A stretch of DNA of 35,555 nucleotides from Cryobacterium sp. (GTDB lineage Bacteria; Actinomycetota; Actinomycetes; Actinomycetales; Microbacteriaceae), in the NCBI RefSeq assembly GCF_026786305.1, contig NZ_JAJAYI010000102.1, forward strand, positions 1 through 35,555, in the 5' to 3' direction. The notes beneath the pieces are model-generated. The model saw nothing but the letters and a program-made list of their open reading frames with translations, was not told the origin of the DNA and searched no databases. Of this stretch, positions 17,979-27,228 are shown piece after piece (position 1 is the first letter of the stretch; every line of letters begins with the position of its first letter). The position numbers and the translations under genes were made by a program.

Positions 17979-18983
17979 TCAGGCCTCGCGCTTCGTCGGC
18001 GAGACGGTCTTGCGTGGGTCGGTTTCGGCGAGGTTGCCGATGGCCGAATCGATGCGTGTGAGCACCTCGGCGTCGAGGCTGACCCCCGCCGCCTTCACGT
18101 TGGCGGCCACCTGCTCAGGACGGCTGGCACCGATGATGGCCGACGCCACATTCGTGTTCTGCAGCACCCAGGCGATGGCCAGCTGCGCCATGGTGAGCCC
18201 GAGGTCGTCGGCGATCGGCTGCAGATTCTGCACGCCGGTGAGTACCTCGTCGGCCATCCAGCGCGAGATCATGTCCTTGCCGCCATGCTCGTCCGTGGCC
18301 CGGCTGCCCTCGGGCAGCGGCTGGCCCGGCCGGTACTTTCCGCTGAGTACGCCCTGCGCCACCGGCGACCAGACGATCTGCGAAACGCCCAGCTCGACGG
18401 ATGCCGGCACCACCTCGTCGTCGATGACCCGCCACAGCATGGAGTACTGCGGCTGGTTGGAGATGAGCTGCACACCCAGCTCGGTGGCGAGCTTGTGCCC
18501 GGCGCGCAGCTGCTCGGCATTCCACTCGCTCACGCCGATGTAGAGCGCCTTGCCCTGGCGCACGACGTCGGCGAAGGCCTGCATCGTCTCTTCCAGCGGG
18601 GTCTCCACGTCGTAGCGGTGCGCCTGGTAGAGGTCGACGTAGTCAGTTTGCAGGCGGGTGAGCGACCCGTCGATGGACTCGAGAATGTGCTTGCGGGAGA
18701 GTCCCACATCATTGTGCCCCCTGGGGCCGGTCGGCCCGAACACCTTGGTGAAGATCTCCAGCGACTGGCGCCGTTCGCCCTGCAGCGCCTCGCCGAGCAC
18801 GGTCTCGGCCTGGGTGTTGGCGTAGACATCCGCCGTGTCAAAGGTACTGATTCCGGCGTCAAGCGCCGCCCGCACGCACTGGGTGGCCACATCGTTCTCC
18901 ACTTGGGAGCCGTGGGTGAGCCAGTTGCCGTAGGTGAGCTCGGAGATCTTCAAGCCGCTATTGCCGAGGTATCGGAATTCCAT
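17979..18983 (-). CDS. Aldo/keto reductase
   Basis: NADPH-dependent TIM-barrel reductase of 334 residues, of the potassium-channel beta-subunit-like type. The catalytic tetrad is visible: Asp49 and Tyr54 in FDTADVYANT, Lys80 in EIFTKVFG, and His122 in LYQAHRYD. The ATG at 18981-18983 starts the family-like MEFRYLGNSGLKISEL and follows AGGA; a GTG eight codons upstream is less likely. Operon partner of the downstream SDR gene. The divergent ROK regulator at 19094 is a likely controller of the pair, since ROK proteins often sit beside the sugar-related genes they regulate; that link is inference. Confidence 0.9.
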   Translation of the reverse strand: MEFRYLGNSGLKISELTYGNWLTHGSQVENDVATQCVRAALDAGISTFDTADVYANTQAETVLGEALQGERRQSLEIFTKVFGPTGPRGHNDVGLSRKHILESIDGSLTRLQTDYVDLYQAHRYDVETPLEETMQAFADVVRQGKALYIGVSEWNAEQLRAGHKLATELGVQLISNQPQYSMLWRVIDDEVVPASVELGVSQIVWSPVAQGVLSGKYRPGQPLPEGSRATDEHGGKDMISRWMADEVLTGVQNLQPIADDLGLTMAQLAIAWVLQNTNVASAIIGASRPEQVAANVKAAGVSLDAEVLTRIDSAIGNLAETDPRKTVSPTKREA

Positions 18984-19093
18984 GTGGTCCTGTTCTGTCA
19001 GCTGCACTGTCGATTTGTAGACCGTGGCAACCTATCACGGTGTTCCGCATGCGGGCCGGGTAATCTGGGAGCCGCAACGACGAAGGGAACACC

Positions 19094-20260
19094 GTGCAGG
19101 GCTCCAGCAGTGACGACGTGCGACGGCACAACCTGGGCGTCATCCTGCGTTCCCTCCACCGCAACGGACCCGCCTCCCGGGCCCAGCTGACCCGCCTAAC
19201 CGGGCTGAACCGGTCCACCATTGGCGCCCTCGTGGCCGAGCTTTCAGCGCGCGGCCTGATCCAGGAACGCGACCCCGACCCCACGCGGCTTGTCGGCCGG
19301 CCCAGTCCCGTGGTGGCGGCCAACCCCCGTGTGGCCGCGTTCGCCGTGAACCCGGAGATCGACGCGGTGACCGTGGGCCTGGTGGGGCTGGACGGCGTCG
19401 TACGCCGGCGCATCCGTCACCCCACCGAGCTGTCGCCAACCGTGGCCGAGGCTGTTGGCATCGCCGCGGCCGTCATCAACGACCTGCGAGCCGAGCTGGA
19501 GAGTGAGTATTCCCCCATCGGTATAGGCGTGGCGGTGCCGGGCCTGGTCCGGGTATCCGACGGTCTCGTGCGGCATGCCCCGCACCTCGGCTGGGTTGAC
19601 GCGCCCCTGGCCGCGCTGCTCGCGGCCGCCACCGGGCTGCCGGTGCGCGCCGCAAACGATGCCAACCTCGGGGTCACCGCGGAGCGCTATTTCGGCGCCG
19701 GCCGCGACGTTGACGATCTCGTCTATCTGAATGGCGGCGCCAGCGGCATCGGCGGCGGCATTGTGGTGGGCGGTGTGTCGGCGCGCGGTGTAGCCGGATT
19801 CGCTGGCGAGTTCGGTCACACCCGGGTCAGCGGCGCTGAGCGGACCGACTCGGCCGGTATCCCCGGCACCCTCGAAGCCGAGGTGCGCCGCAGCGCGCTG
19901 CTCGGCGTACTCGGGCTGGAACGGGCGGATGCCGACGAGCTCGAACAGGCCCTGCTCGGCTCCCATGCGCCCTCCGTTCGCGCCGAGGTGAACCGCCAGC
20001 TTGACGCGCTGTCCGTGGCCCTGGCCGGTGCGGTGAACCTGCTCAACCCGGAACTGGTGGTGCTCGGCGGTTTTCTCGCCGCCCTGCATGCCGTCGACCC
20101 GGACCGGCTGCGCGCCGGGGTGGCCAGGCTCTCGCTCGCCGCGCCGAACGCGGACGTGCGGGTCTGCGCGGCCGCCCTCGGCTCCGACCTGCTCATGATC
20201 GGAGCCGCCGAGCTTGCCTTTGAATCGCTGCTGGAGGACCCGGCCGGCAGCAGCCGATGA
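19094..20260 (+). CDS. ROK-family transcriptional regulator
   Basis: Regulator of 388 residues with an N-terminal winged helix (about 10-70; LTRLTGLNRSTIGALVAEL) followed by a ROK sugar-kinase-like domain. The domain keeps GIGVAVPGLV, ANDANLGVTAE and YLNGGASGIGGGI. The zinc site normally written GHxxxxxxGxxCxCGxxGCxE is lost: after EFGHTRV the sequence reads SGAERTDSAGIPGTLEAE, with no cysteines. Known ROK regulators need this zinc for fold and ligand response, so the sensing mode may differ. The GTG start has AAGGGA upstream. The stop overlaps the next gene (ATGA). It is divergent from the aldo/keto reductase-SDR operon. Confidence 0.9.
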   Translation: MQGSSSDDVRRHNLGVILRSLHRNGPASRAQLTRLTGLNRSTIGALVAELSARGLIQERDPDPTRLVGRPSPVVAANPRVAAFAVNPEIDAVTVGLVGLDGVVRRRIRHPTELSPTVAEAVGIAAAVINDLRAELESEYSPIGIGVAVPGLVRVSDGLVRHAPHLGWVDAPLAALLAAATGLPVRAANDANLGVTAERYFGAGRDVDDLVYLNGGASGIGGGIVVGGVSARGVAGFAGEFGHTRVSGAERTDSAGIPGTLEAEVRRSALLGVLGLERADADELEQALLGSHAPSVRAEVNRQLDALSVALAGAVNLLNPELVVLGGFLAALHAVDPDRLRAGVARLSLAAPNADVRVCAAALGSDLLMIGAAELAFESLLEDPAGSSR

Positions 20261-20697
20261 TCGTCTACGCCGGCCCGGCACTGCTCGTGCGGCTGCTGGT
20301 GCCAGCCCGCACCGGACCGGACTGGGGCGCCGCCCTGCGCGATTTCGCCGAGGTGCAAGTGGTTTCCACGCCGCTGGCCGTGGCCGAATGCAGCGCCGAG
20401 GCTGTGCTTGCCGGGCTGGAGCAGGGGATGACTGTCGAGTGCGTGCTCGACCGGCTCAGCACACTGGTTGACCCCGTTGACGGGCTGGTCGAGCTGGTTG
20501 ACCTGGAACCGGTCGAGATGGAGGCACGGGCGACGAAGTTTGCCGCGAACGGGCTGGCGCTGGGCCACGCCCGGCATCTGGCGGCCGCCGAACTGTGCTT
20601 TCGCGACCTCGCCGAACCGGGGGAGAAGCTCGCCTTCGGCGCCGACGACGGCCGGCAGGCGCGGGTGGCGACAGCCTGCGGCTGGCATGTGCTCTGA
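20257..20697 (+). CDS. PIN-like protein co-translated with ROK regulator
   Basis: Protein of 146 residues resembling a PIN-domain nuclease: a hydrophobic start (MIVYAGPALLVRLLVPA), a middle acidic position (AVAECSAEAV), LGHARHLAAAEL and the closing FGADDGRQARVATACGWHVL. The first metal-ligand aspartate of PIN domains is replaced (YAGPAL instead of L-D-T-S-A-L), and the third is also doubtful, so nuclease activity is questionable. It overlaps the ROK gene by four bases and has no antitoxin-like partner, which speaks against an ordinary VapBC toxin. The function is unknown. Confidence 0.65.
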   Translation: MIVYAGPALLVRLLVPARTGPDWGAALRDFAEVQVVSTPLAVAECSAEAVLAGLEQGMTVECVLDRLSTLVDPVDGLVELVDLEPVEMEARATKFAANGLALGHARHLAAAELCFRDLAEPGEKLAFGADDGRQARVATACGWHVL

Positions 20698-20924
20698 GCT
20701 CGAACCCATCGCGTGGGAATAGCCGGACGCCGCGGGAACTTACTCTTGAAGCACACCCGCTCACGCCCGGACCTGTTTCGATGACGCAGGTGCCACTCGC
20801 TGGACCGACAGGTGCAGCCGCGCGCGGCCCGGCTGCAAGGCGATTACGGCCCGCTGCGGCGGTCGGCTCCGAGCATCCGTTGCCCCGACACCCACACCGT
20901 TACCAGCTGGAGGATCTTTTACAC

Positions 20925-22202
20925 GTGACTACTGCCGCCATCCCCGTCGTGAGCAGGGCCCAGCTCGCCTCGACCGCCGCGCACCCCGGGGACAGACTGA
21001 CTCGCCGCCAGCGCGTCGTCTACATTCTCATTCTCGGCGCGCTGACTGCTCTCGGCCCGTTCACCATTGACCTGTATCTGCCGGCGTTCCCGACGCTGGA
21101 GAGCGAGTTCAACGTGATGCCCTCGGTCATTCAGCTCACCCTGACCGGAACGATGATCGGGTTTGGATTCGGGCAGCTGGTCGTGGGCCCGTGGAGTGAC
21201 AAGGTTGGTCGCCGACTGCCGTTGATGCTCGCCACCGGGGTGCACATTCTCGCCTGTGTCGGCGCCGCCATCTCGAACGACATCGTGATGCTCGCGGGGT
21301 TCCGCGTGCTGCAGGGCTTTGGCGCTGCGGCCGGCGCGGTCGTCGCGATGGCCATGGTACGCGACCTGTTCGGCGGTAAGCCGCTCGTGCGTATGCTCTC
21401 CCGTCTCGCCTTGGTCAGTGGCCTTGCGCCGGTCCTGGCGCCGGTGATTGGCTCACAGCTGTTGCTCGTCATGAACTGGCGCGGCATCTTCTGGGTGCTC
21501 GCCGCCTATGGTGTCATCGTGATTCTGGCCGTCGCCTTCTGGATCGTCGAGACCCTGCCCGAAAGTGAACGCCACGCGAAGGGTCACAACACCCTGGCTC
21601 AGCGCTACAAGGCGGTGCTGAGCGACCGCACCTTCGTGGGCGTCGCGATCATCGGGGCGATGACCTTCACCGGGTTGTTCTCGTATCTGTCGGCCTCGCC
21701 GTTTCTGTTTCAGGACGTGTACCAGTTCAGTCCGCAGGAGTACGGCCTGCTGTTCGCCGTTAATTCCCTCGGCGTCGTCACCGGGGTGCAGCTCAGCTCG
21801 CGCCTGATGCACCGATTCAGTATTGGTCCGCAGTGGATCCTCTCCGTCTCCACGGTCGTGCTGCTGCTCACCGCCGGTGCGATCGTGCTGCTCGACCTGG
21901 CCGGCGTGGGGCTGTGGGGCACCCTGGTGCCACTCTGGTTCTTCATCGCGGCCTGCGGTTTCACCCTGCCGAGCGTGCAGGTCATCGCCCTCAACGCCCA
22001 CGGACACGAGGCCGGAACGGCGGCGTCGTTGCTCGGCGCGGCCAACTTCGGTGTGGCCGGTTTGATCTCGCCGATCGTGGGAGTGCTCGGAGTGGGAACG
22101 GCGATACCGATGGCATCCGTCATGGGCGTCACCGCTGTGCTCTCGATTCTCTCGCTCTGGCTCATCGTGCGCCCGCGCAGCGTGCCGGCACTCGACCGCT
22201 AG
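20925..22202 (+). CDS. Bcr/CflA-family multidrug exporter (MFS)
   Basis: Twelve-helix major facilitator of 425 residues. Family marks are FTIDLYLPAFPTLESEF in the first loop region and the motif A segment GPWSDKVGRRLPLM between helices 2 and 3. The Bcr/CflA group exports drugs such as bicyclomycin and chloramphenicol by proton antiport; the substrate here is unknown. The GTG at 20925 was chosen because GGAGGAT lies upstream and the protein then fits the family; the frame is open further upstream and an ATG at 20781 would add 48 residues of non-membrane sequence. The 227 bases between the PIN-like gene and this start contain no other gene that I can support. Confidence 0.9.
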   Translation: MTTAAIPVVSRAQLASTAAHPGDRLTRRQRVVYILILGALTALGPFTIDLYLPAFPTLESEFNVMPSVIQLTLTGTMIGFGFGQLVVGPWSDKVGRRLPLMLATGVHILACVGAAISNDIVMLAGFRVLQGFGAAAGAVVAMAMVRDLFGGKPLVRMLSRLALVSGLAPVLAPVIGSQLLLVMNWRGIFWVLAAYGVIVILAVAFWIVETLPESERHAKGHNTLAQRYKAVLSDRTFVGVAIIGAMTFTGLFSYLSASPFLFQDVYQFSPQEYGLLFAVNSLGVVTGVQLSSRLMHRFSIGPQWILSVSTVVLLLTAGAIVLLDLAGVGLWGTLVPLWFFIAACGFTLPSVQVIALNAHGHEAGTAASLLGAANFGVAGLISPIVGVLGVGTAIPMASVMGVTAVLSILSLWLIVRPRSVPALDR

Positions 22203-22212
22203 CGCGACCTCA

Positions 22213-22277
22213 CGCGCCCGCCGACCGGGCCCACCTTGTGATAATGGGCCCACGATAGAACGTGGTGCGGGAACGCG
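22213..22277. repeat. GGGCCC-rich intergenic repeat, copy C
   Basis: Read on the minus strand it contains GCGTTCCCG, GTTCTATCGTGGGCCCA and AAGGTGGGCCCGG in the same order as copy A, but lacks one internal GGGCCC block. It lies ten bases after the stop of the exporter gene. Confidence 0.7.
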
Positions 22278-22337
22278 ATGGCGGCAATCTCGGCACGCCG
22301 ATAACCCAATTGCAGCGGGCTCACCTACGATGGCGGG

Positions 22338-23042
22338 ATGACTAACCCGGAACGCGCCGCAGACCCTGCCGCTCGCCGCGTGTCGCGCCGCTGGCCCGTC
22401 ATCAGCGGGCTCTCCGCCGTGGCGCTCACCGCTCTGCTCGGCCTCGTCGTGGTCGTGCGGGGCAACGGCCTCGCCCTCGAGGTCGACACCGAGTGGATGG
22501 GCGAGATCATCGAGCACCGCTCGCCGATCTGGGAGATTCCGTCGCTGTTCATGAACGCCCTCGGCGGCGGCCTGTTCGGCGTGCTCGTCATTCCGCTGGT
22601 CATCACCCTGGCCATCCTGCTGATCAAACGGCCGTGGGCCGCCGGGTACTACCTCGTGGCGACCGTGCTGAGCGCCGGCGGTGTGCAACTCTTGAAACAG
22701 CTCTTTGGCCGCGCGCGACCCGAAGACATGCTGGTCGCCTCTGATTTTGGTTCGTTCCCCTCCGGCCACGTCGCCAACGCGGCGACCATGGCGGTCTGCC
22801 TCGCCATTATCTTTCCTCGGCTGTGGGTGGCTATCGCCGGCACCGCGTACACGATCGTGATGCTGCTCAGCCGCACCTACCTGGGAGCGCACTGGCTCAC
22901 CGACACCATCGGCGGGTTGCTCCTTGGCGCCGGGGTTGCCGTCGTACTCTGGGCTCCGGTGGCCGCCAAACTCGACGGCGAACGTGAACTCGCCGCCCGT
23001 CGGCGACTCGAACGACAGCGACAGAAAGCGCTCAAATCATGA
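22338..23042 (+). CDS. PAP2-family membrane phosphatase
   Basis: Integral membrane phosphatase of 234 residues acting on lipid phosphates or diphosphates at the outer membrane face. The three PAP2 motifs are complete: K-x6-RP as Lys120 to Arg127-Pro128 (KQLFGRARP), PSGH at 141-144, and SR-x5-H-x3-D as Ser178-Arg179, His185 and Asp189. There are six predicted helices and a basic C-terminal tail (RRRLERQRQKALKS). A substrate such as undecaprenyl diphosphate or phosphatidic acid is possible but not shown. The stop overlaps the next gene (ATGA), though a functional link with that oxidoreductase is not obvious. Confidence 0.93.
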   Translation: MTNPERAADPAARRVSRRWPVISGLSAVALTALLGLVVVVRGNGLALEVDTEWMGEIIEHRSPIWEIPSLFMNALGGGLFGVLVIPLVITLAILLIKRPWAAGYYLVATVLSAGGVQLLKQLFGRARPEDMLVASDFGSFPSGHVANAATMAVCLAIIFPRLWVAIAGTAYTIVMLLSRTYLGAHWLTDTIGGLLLGAGVAVVLWAPVAAKLDGERELAARRRLERQRQKALKS

Positions 23043-24436
23043 CGAACGCGCTTTACGCACCCCGGCGCAACGGGGATGTCTCGTTCTGGTGGACCCAGCT
23101 CGGCCAGCCTGCGCCGCGCGCCGCCCTGCCCGGGTCGACCCGCGCCGATGTCGTCATCGTCGGTGCCGGTTACACCGGGCTGTGGACGGCGTACTACCTC
23201 AAGAAGGCGGCGCCGCAATTGCGCATCGTCGTGCTCGAGGCCCGATTCGCCGGATTCGGCGCGTCCGGCCGGAACGGCGGCTGGCTGACCAACTCGGTCA
23301 CCGGTGGGCGCGAGCAGTATGTGAAAAGCCACGGTCGCCCCGCCGCAGAACAGTTTCAGGCCGCCATGAACGACACGGTCGATGAGGTCATTCGGGTCGC
23401 CGCCCAGGAGGGAATCGACGCCGGGATCATCAAGGGCGGCGAGTTCACGGTCGCCTACGACCCCGCGCAACAGCACCGCCTGGAGCGGGCCGCCCGTGCC
23501 GAGCAGTCTTGGGCGCACACCGACGTCGAGTTGCTCTCCAAAACTGCGGCGCAGAACCGTATCAACGTGGCGGGCACCACTGGGGGCATGTGGCACCCGC
23601 ACTGTGCCCGCATCAACCCGGCCGCGCTCGTGGCCGGACTTGCCCGCACGGCCGAGTCGCTCGGGGTAGAGATTTACGAGGACACCCCGGTGAGCGAGAT
23701 CGCACCACACCGGGCGGTGACCCAGTACGGAACCGTCGACGCCTCGTTCGTGGTGCGCGCGACCGAGGGGTTCACGGCCGGTCTCAAGGGGCTGCACCGA
23801 ACCTGGCTGCCCATGAATTCGTCGCTCATCGCGACCGAGCCGCTCGCGGCATCCGTCTGGGAGAGCATCGGCTGGTCGGGCCGGGAAACCCTGGGCGATA
23901 TGGCGCACGCCTACATGTACGCGCAGCGCACGAGCGACGACCGCATCGCGATCGGCGGGCGCGGTGTGCCCTACCGATTCGGTTCCAAAACGGATGCCGA
24001 CGGCCAGACCCCGCAGGCCACCGTCGACGCCCTACGCGACATTCTGGTGCGCTTCTTTCCGGCGACGGCGGGTGCTCGCATCGACCATGCCTGGTCGGGC
24101 GTGCTCGGCGTGCCTCGAGACTGGGCTGCAACGGTGGGTCTCGACCCGCAGACCGGACTGGCCTGGGGCGGCGGGTACGTGGGTACCGGTGTTGCGACCA
24201 CGAACCTGGCCGGGCGCACCCTGACGGACCTGATTCTCGGCCGGGACAGCGGCCTGGTGGAGCTACCCTGGGTGAACCACCGGGCGCGCTCGTGGGAGCC
24301 CGAACCATTGCGGTGGCTCGCTGTCACCGCGCTGTATCGGGCCTATTCCCTGGCTGATCGGGCCGAGCTGACCGGCCGTCGCACGACGTCGCCACTCGCG
24401 CGCGTCGCCGACGTGGTGTCGGGCCGGGGGCACTAA
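23039..24436 (+). CDS. FAD-dependent amine/amino-acid oxidoreductase (DAO family)
   Basis: Flavoprotein of 465 residues with an N-terminal FAD loop VVIVGAGYTGLWTAYYLKK and the following acidic strand end VVLEARFAGFGASGRNGGW. That second segment is typical of the gamma-glutamylputrescine oxidase/glycine oxidase branch. Near the C-terminus, GLAWGGGYVGTGVATTNLAG is the second flavin contact. It probably oxidises a primary or secondary amine with O2, but the substrate cannot be fixed. The ATG overlaps the stop of the PAP2 gene. The GGGCCC just after its stop may be a decayed copy of the repeat family. Confidence 0.9.
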   Translation: MTNALYAPRRNGDVSFWWTQLGQPAPRAALPGSTRADVVIVGAGYTGLWTAYYLKKAAPQLRIVVLEARFAGFGASGRNGGWLTNSVTGGREQYVKSHGRPAAEQFQAAMNDTVDEVIRVAAQEGIDAGIIKGGEFTVAYDPAQQHRLERAARAEQSWAHTDVELLSKTAAQNRINVAGTTGGMWHPHCARINPAALVAGLARTAESLGVEIYEDTPVSEIAPHRAVTQYGTVDASFVVRATEGFTAGLKGLHRTWLPMNSSLIATEPLAASVWESIGWSGRETLGDMAHAYMYAQRTSDDRIAIGGRGVPYRFGSKTDADGQTPQATVDALRDILVRFFPATAGARIDHAWSGVLGVPRDWAATVGLDPQTGLAWGGGYVGTGVATTNLAGRTLTDLILGRDSGLVELPWVNHRARSWEPEPLRWLAVTALYRAYSLADRAELTGRRTTSPLARVADVVSGRGH

Positions 24437-24450
24437 GGGCCCAGACCGGT

Positions 24451-24990
24451 TCAGTGTCGCGTACACCGGTGCACCAGCTGCGGCCGGAGTCGTCCGAGTT
24501 CGGCCAGGGTGAGTGGGTCGGGCGGGCGCACGACAGCGACCCCGAGCGTGTCGATCATGTTTTCCATGCCCGATCGAGGCCAGATCTGGCCGCGCAGGCG
24601 CAGCAGCACATCGCCGGCGGAGTCGAGCAGGTACAGGTGGGTGAGAGTGTCGACGGTTCCGCTCTGGTAGAGGTCGACAAGCACGACACTGGCGATATCG
24701 GCCGTGTCCCAGGTGGTTACGGTTCCCAGCAGGCTGCGGCTCTGGAGGCTGTCAGCGGTGATGGTCACCCACATTTTGCGTGCTCTGTACACTCCTACGA
24801 CGCCGAGAATGGTCAACCCGAGTTGAATGGCGGCGACAAACATCCAGGTGCCCTGCGGAATGGTGAGCCAGTACAGCACGATCAGCAGGGGCACCAGCAA
24901 GGACAGTGCTGCAATGATCGCCCGGGCGACCAGCTGTCGCCGGGGTCGCACAACCTGCGTCCCTCGTGGCTCGAACCCGTCGCTGACCAT
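24451..24990 (-). CDS. Small membrane protein with PH-like domain, unknown function
   Basis: Protein of 179 residues. Two membrane helices close together (about 24-45 and 48-68; ARAIIAALSLLVPLLIVLYW and a second hydrophobic run) precede a cytoplasmic beta-rich domain (about 75-150, WVTITADSLQSRSLLG) similar in pattern to bacterial PH-like domains. The ATG at 24988-24990 follows AAGGGG; a GTG three codons upstream is possible. It converges on the FAD oxidoreductase gene and is divergent from ktrB. No family name is certain. Confidence 0.7.
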   Translation of the reverse strand: MVSDGFEPRGTQVVRPRRQLVARAIIAALSLLVPLLIVLYWLTIPQGTWMFVAAIQLGLTILGVVGVYRARKMWVTITADSLQSRSLLGTVTTWDTADIASVVLVDLYQSGTVDTLTHLYLLDSAGDVLLRLRGQIWPRSGMENMIDTLGVAVVRPPDPLTLAELGRLRPQLVHRCTRH

Positions 24991-25142
24991 GTATTCCACC
25001 CCTTAGAGCGAGTATTGCGCATATCAGATGGTTAATCTGTCCTGCCTGTTGGGGGTAGACGAACCTGTCTGAAACGACTGCACCGGTGGGCCGGTGAGTC
25101 CCGAGGGGGAGTCGTGCGGTATGCCCGGCGTAGAATTGGTCC

Positions 25143-26537
25143 GTGCACTCACGGGCCGTTCGCGAACGCGACAACACAGCGAAGCGGCACCGACTACATC
25201 CGGCGCAGGTGGTCGTTTCTGGTTTTGCCCTGACCATTTTCGTCGGTACGGCGCTGCTGATGCTGCCCAACGCCCGGGTCGGGCTCGGCGGGGCATCGTT
25301 TCTCGAGGCGCTGTTCACCGCGACGAGCGCCGTGTGCGTCACCGGTCTGACCGTCGTCGACACCGCGGTGTACTGGACGCCGTTCGGCCAGATCGTCATT
25401 CTGCTGCTCATTCAGATCGGCGGGTTCGGGATCATGTCATTCGCCTCGGTTGTGGGGCTTGCGATCGCCCGCAAGCTCTCGCTGCGCTCGCGCATCACGG
25501 CGGCCGCAGAGACCAAGAGCGTCGGCCTCGAAGACGTGAAGGGGCTCGTGTTCGGCGTCGTGCGCATCTCCCTCGCCATTGAGGTCACCGCGGCGGTTCT
25601 GCTCGCACTGCGCTTCATGATCGGCTACGACGAGCCCGCGGGCCGGGCGATCTGGCTCGGAGTGTTCCACTCGGTGTCGAGCTTCAACAACGCCGGCTTC
25701 GCCCTGTTCAGCGACAACCTCATGGGTTATGCAACGGATGCCTGGATCTGCCTGCCGATCTCCGCCGCCGTCATTCTGGGTGGGCTCGGCTTTCCCGTGA
25801 TCGTGCAACTGCGGCGGCAGCTGCGGACGCAGGTGCGGCATCCGTTTCGCTGGTCGATTCGTACCTGGACCATGAACACCCGCATCGTGGTCGCCGGCAC
25901 AATCGTGCTACTTATTCTCGGAACGGCATATATCACGGCCGTTGAATGGTCGAATCCGAATACGCTCGGCCAGCTGGATTGGCCGGGCAAGCTGCTCGCC
26001 GGTTTCTTTCAGGCGGTGCAGACTCGCACCGCCGGTTTCAACAGCGTCGACATTGCCCAGCTCGACTCCGCGACCCTGCTCGGCATGGACATTCTGATGC
26101 TGATCGGCGGCGGCCCGGCCGGAACCGCCGGAGGCATCAAGATCACGACTTTCGCCGTCTTGTTTTTCATTATCTGGACCGAGGTGCGCGGCCAGGTGGC
26201 CGTCAACGTCTTCGGCAAGCGGCTCTCCCGGGCGGTGCACCGCGAGGCCATCACCATTGCCCTGCTCGCCGTCGGTGTCATTACCGCCGCGACCACGGCC
26301 CTCATGCTCATGACCGACATCTCGCTCGACGCGCTCCTGTTTGAGACGATCAGCGCCTTCGCGACCGTGGGACTGTCGACCGGTATCACCGCGGGGCTGC
26401 CCTGGGAGGGGCAGGTCATTTTGATTCTGCTCATGTTCATTGGCCGTCTCGGCCCCATCACCTTTGCGTCGGCCATCGCCCTGCGAGAGCGTAACACCAC
26501 CTACGAGTATCCTAAAGAAAGGCCGATCATTGGCTAA
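25143..26537 (+). CDS. Potassium channel subunit KtrB (TrkH/KtrB family)
   Basis: Membrane protein of 464 residues with four pore repeats, each with a selectivity-filter turn: SAVCVTGLTV, SSFNNAGFAL, QTRTAGFNSV and SAFATVGLSTG. The conserved glycine of each filter is present, as is the GGGPAGTAGGIKITT intramembrane gating loop of the third repeat. It takes up potassium with the KtrA ring bound below. The GTG start is at 25143. The gene overlaps ktrA by eight bases. Confidence 0.93.
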   Translation: MHSRAVRERDNTAKRHRLHPAQVVVSGFALTIFVGTALLMLPNARVGLGGASFLEALFTATSAVCVTGLTVVDTAVYWTPFGQIVILLLIQIGGFGIMSFASVVGLAIARKLSLRSRITAAAETKSVGLEDVKGLVFGVVRISLAIEVTAAVLLALRFMIGYDEPAGRAIWLGVFHSVSSFNNAGFALFSDNLMGYATDAWICLPISAAVILGGLGFPVIVQLRRQLRTQVRHPFRWSIRTWTMNTRIVVAGTIVLLILGTAYITAVEWSNPNTLGQLDWPGKLLAGFFQAVQTRTAGFNSVDIAQLDSATLLGMDILMLIGGGPAGTAGGIKITTFAVLFFIIWTEVRGQVAVNVFGKRLSRAVHREAITIALLAVGVITAATTALMLMTDISLDALLFETISAFATVGLSTGITAGLPWEGQVILILLMFIGRLGPITFASAIALRERNTTYEYPKERPIIG

Positions 26538-27228
26538 ATATTCGCTGTTCGGGCATCGCGACCCCGCCCGCCTCGCCGAAGCCGAATCGGTCGTCGTCAT
26601 CGGTCTCGGCCGGTTCGGTAGCGCCCTCGCCCTCGAGCTCATGAAAAGCGGCACCGAGGTGCTCGGCATCGACGGTGACGAAGAGGTCGTGCAACTGCAC
26701 AACCGCCTGCTCACCCACGTGGTGCGCGCCGACTCCACCAAGGAGGCGACCTTGCGGGAACTCTCGGTACCCGACTTCTCGAGGGCGGTCGTGGCGATCG
26801 GCGGCGACGTTGAGGCGAACATTCTCACCGCATCTCTGCTGCTCAAGCTCGGCATCCCCAATATCTGGGCCAAAGCGGTCAGCGACCCACACGGCGAGAT
26901 TCTCACCCAGCTCGGCGTCAACCACGTCATCTACCCGGAGAAGGATATGGGGCAGCGGGTCGCCCACCTGGTGCGCGGCGCCATGCAGGACTACATCGAG
27001 ATCGGCGAGAACTTTGCGCTCGTCAAGACGGCCCCGCCGCGCTCGCTCATCGGCGTGCCGCTCGGCCAGGCCAAGGTGCGCGCCCGCTACGGCATCACCG
27101 TGACGGCGTTTCACCGCCCCGGCGTCGGCTGGAGTTACACCTCGCTTGACACCGTGATTGAAGAGGGCGACATCATTCTCATCGCCGGAGAATCGGCGCG
27201 GGTCGAAGAGTACAGCCTGATTCGATGA
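26530..27228 (+). CDS. Potassium uptake regulatory subunit KtrA
   Basis: Cytoplasmic RCK protein of 232 residues forming the gating ring of KtrB. RCK-N (about 18-140) has the dinucleotide loop GLGRFGSALALEL and acidic Asp48 in GIDGDEE for ATP/ADP or NAD; RCK-C (about 150-230) ends IILIAGESARVEEYSLI. In Gram-positive bacteria RCK-C is a c-di-AMP target; that is inference here. A TTG start at 26530 is chosen: it follows AAAGAAAGG, lies inside the end of ktrB, and gives the family-like N-terminus. An upstream frame to 26440 is not protein-like. The stop overlaps the following small gene. Confidence 0.9.
   Translation: MAKYSLFGHRDPARLAEAESVVVIGLGRFGSALALELMKSGTEVLGIDGDEEVVQLHNRLLTHVVRADSTKEATLRELSVPDFSRAVVAIGGDVEANILTASLLLKLGIPNIWAKAVSDPHGEILTQLGVNHVIYPEKDMGQRVAHLVRGAMQDYIEIGENFALVKTAPPRSLIGVPLGQAKVRARYGITVTAFHRPGVGWSYTSLDTVIEEGDIILIAGESARVEEYSLIR

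Noticed and set aside
16959-19190. A 743-codon open frame on the plus strand
   Set aside because: It is antisense to the SDR and aldo/keto reductase genes, which have full catalytic motifs; the frame is a by-product of high GC.
20257-20697. VapC toxin of a toxin-antitoxin pair
   Set aside because: No antitoxin gene precedes it, it is coupled to a ROK regulator, and key PIN aspartates are missing.
21453-22892. A 479-codon open frame on the minus strand
   Set aside because: It runs antisense through the exporter and PAP2 genes, is rich in His/Arg/Gly as antisense frames are, and spans an intergenic repeat.
25101-25115. GGGCCGGTGAGTCCC as a fourth DevR-like box before ktrB
   Set aside because: The spacing between half-sites is one base longer and the centre is GC-rich, unlike the three better boxes.
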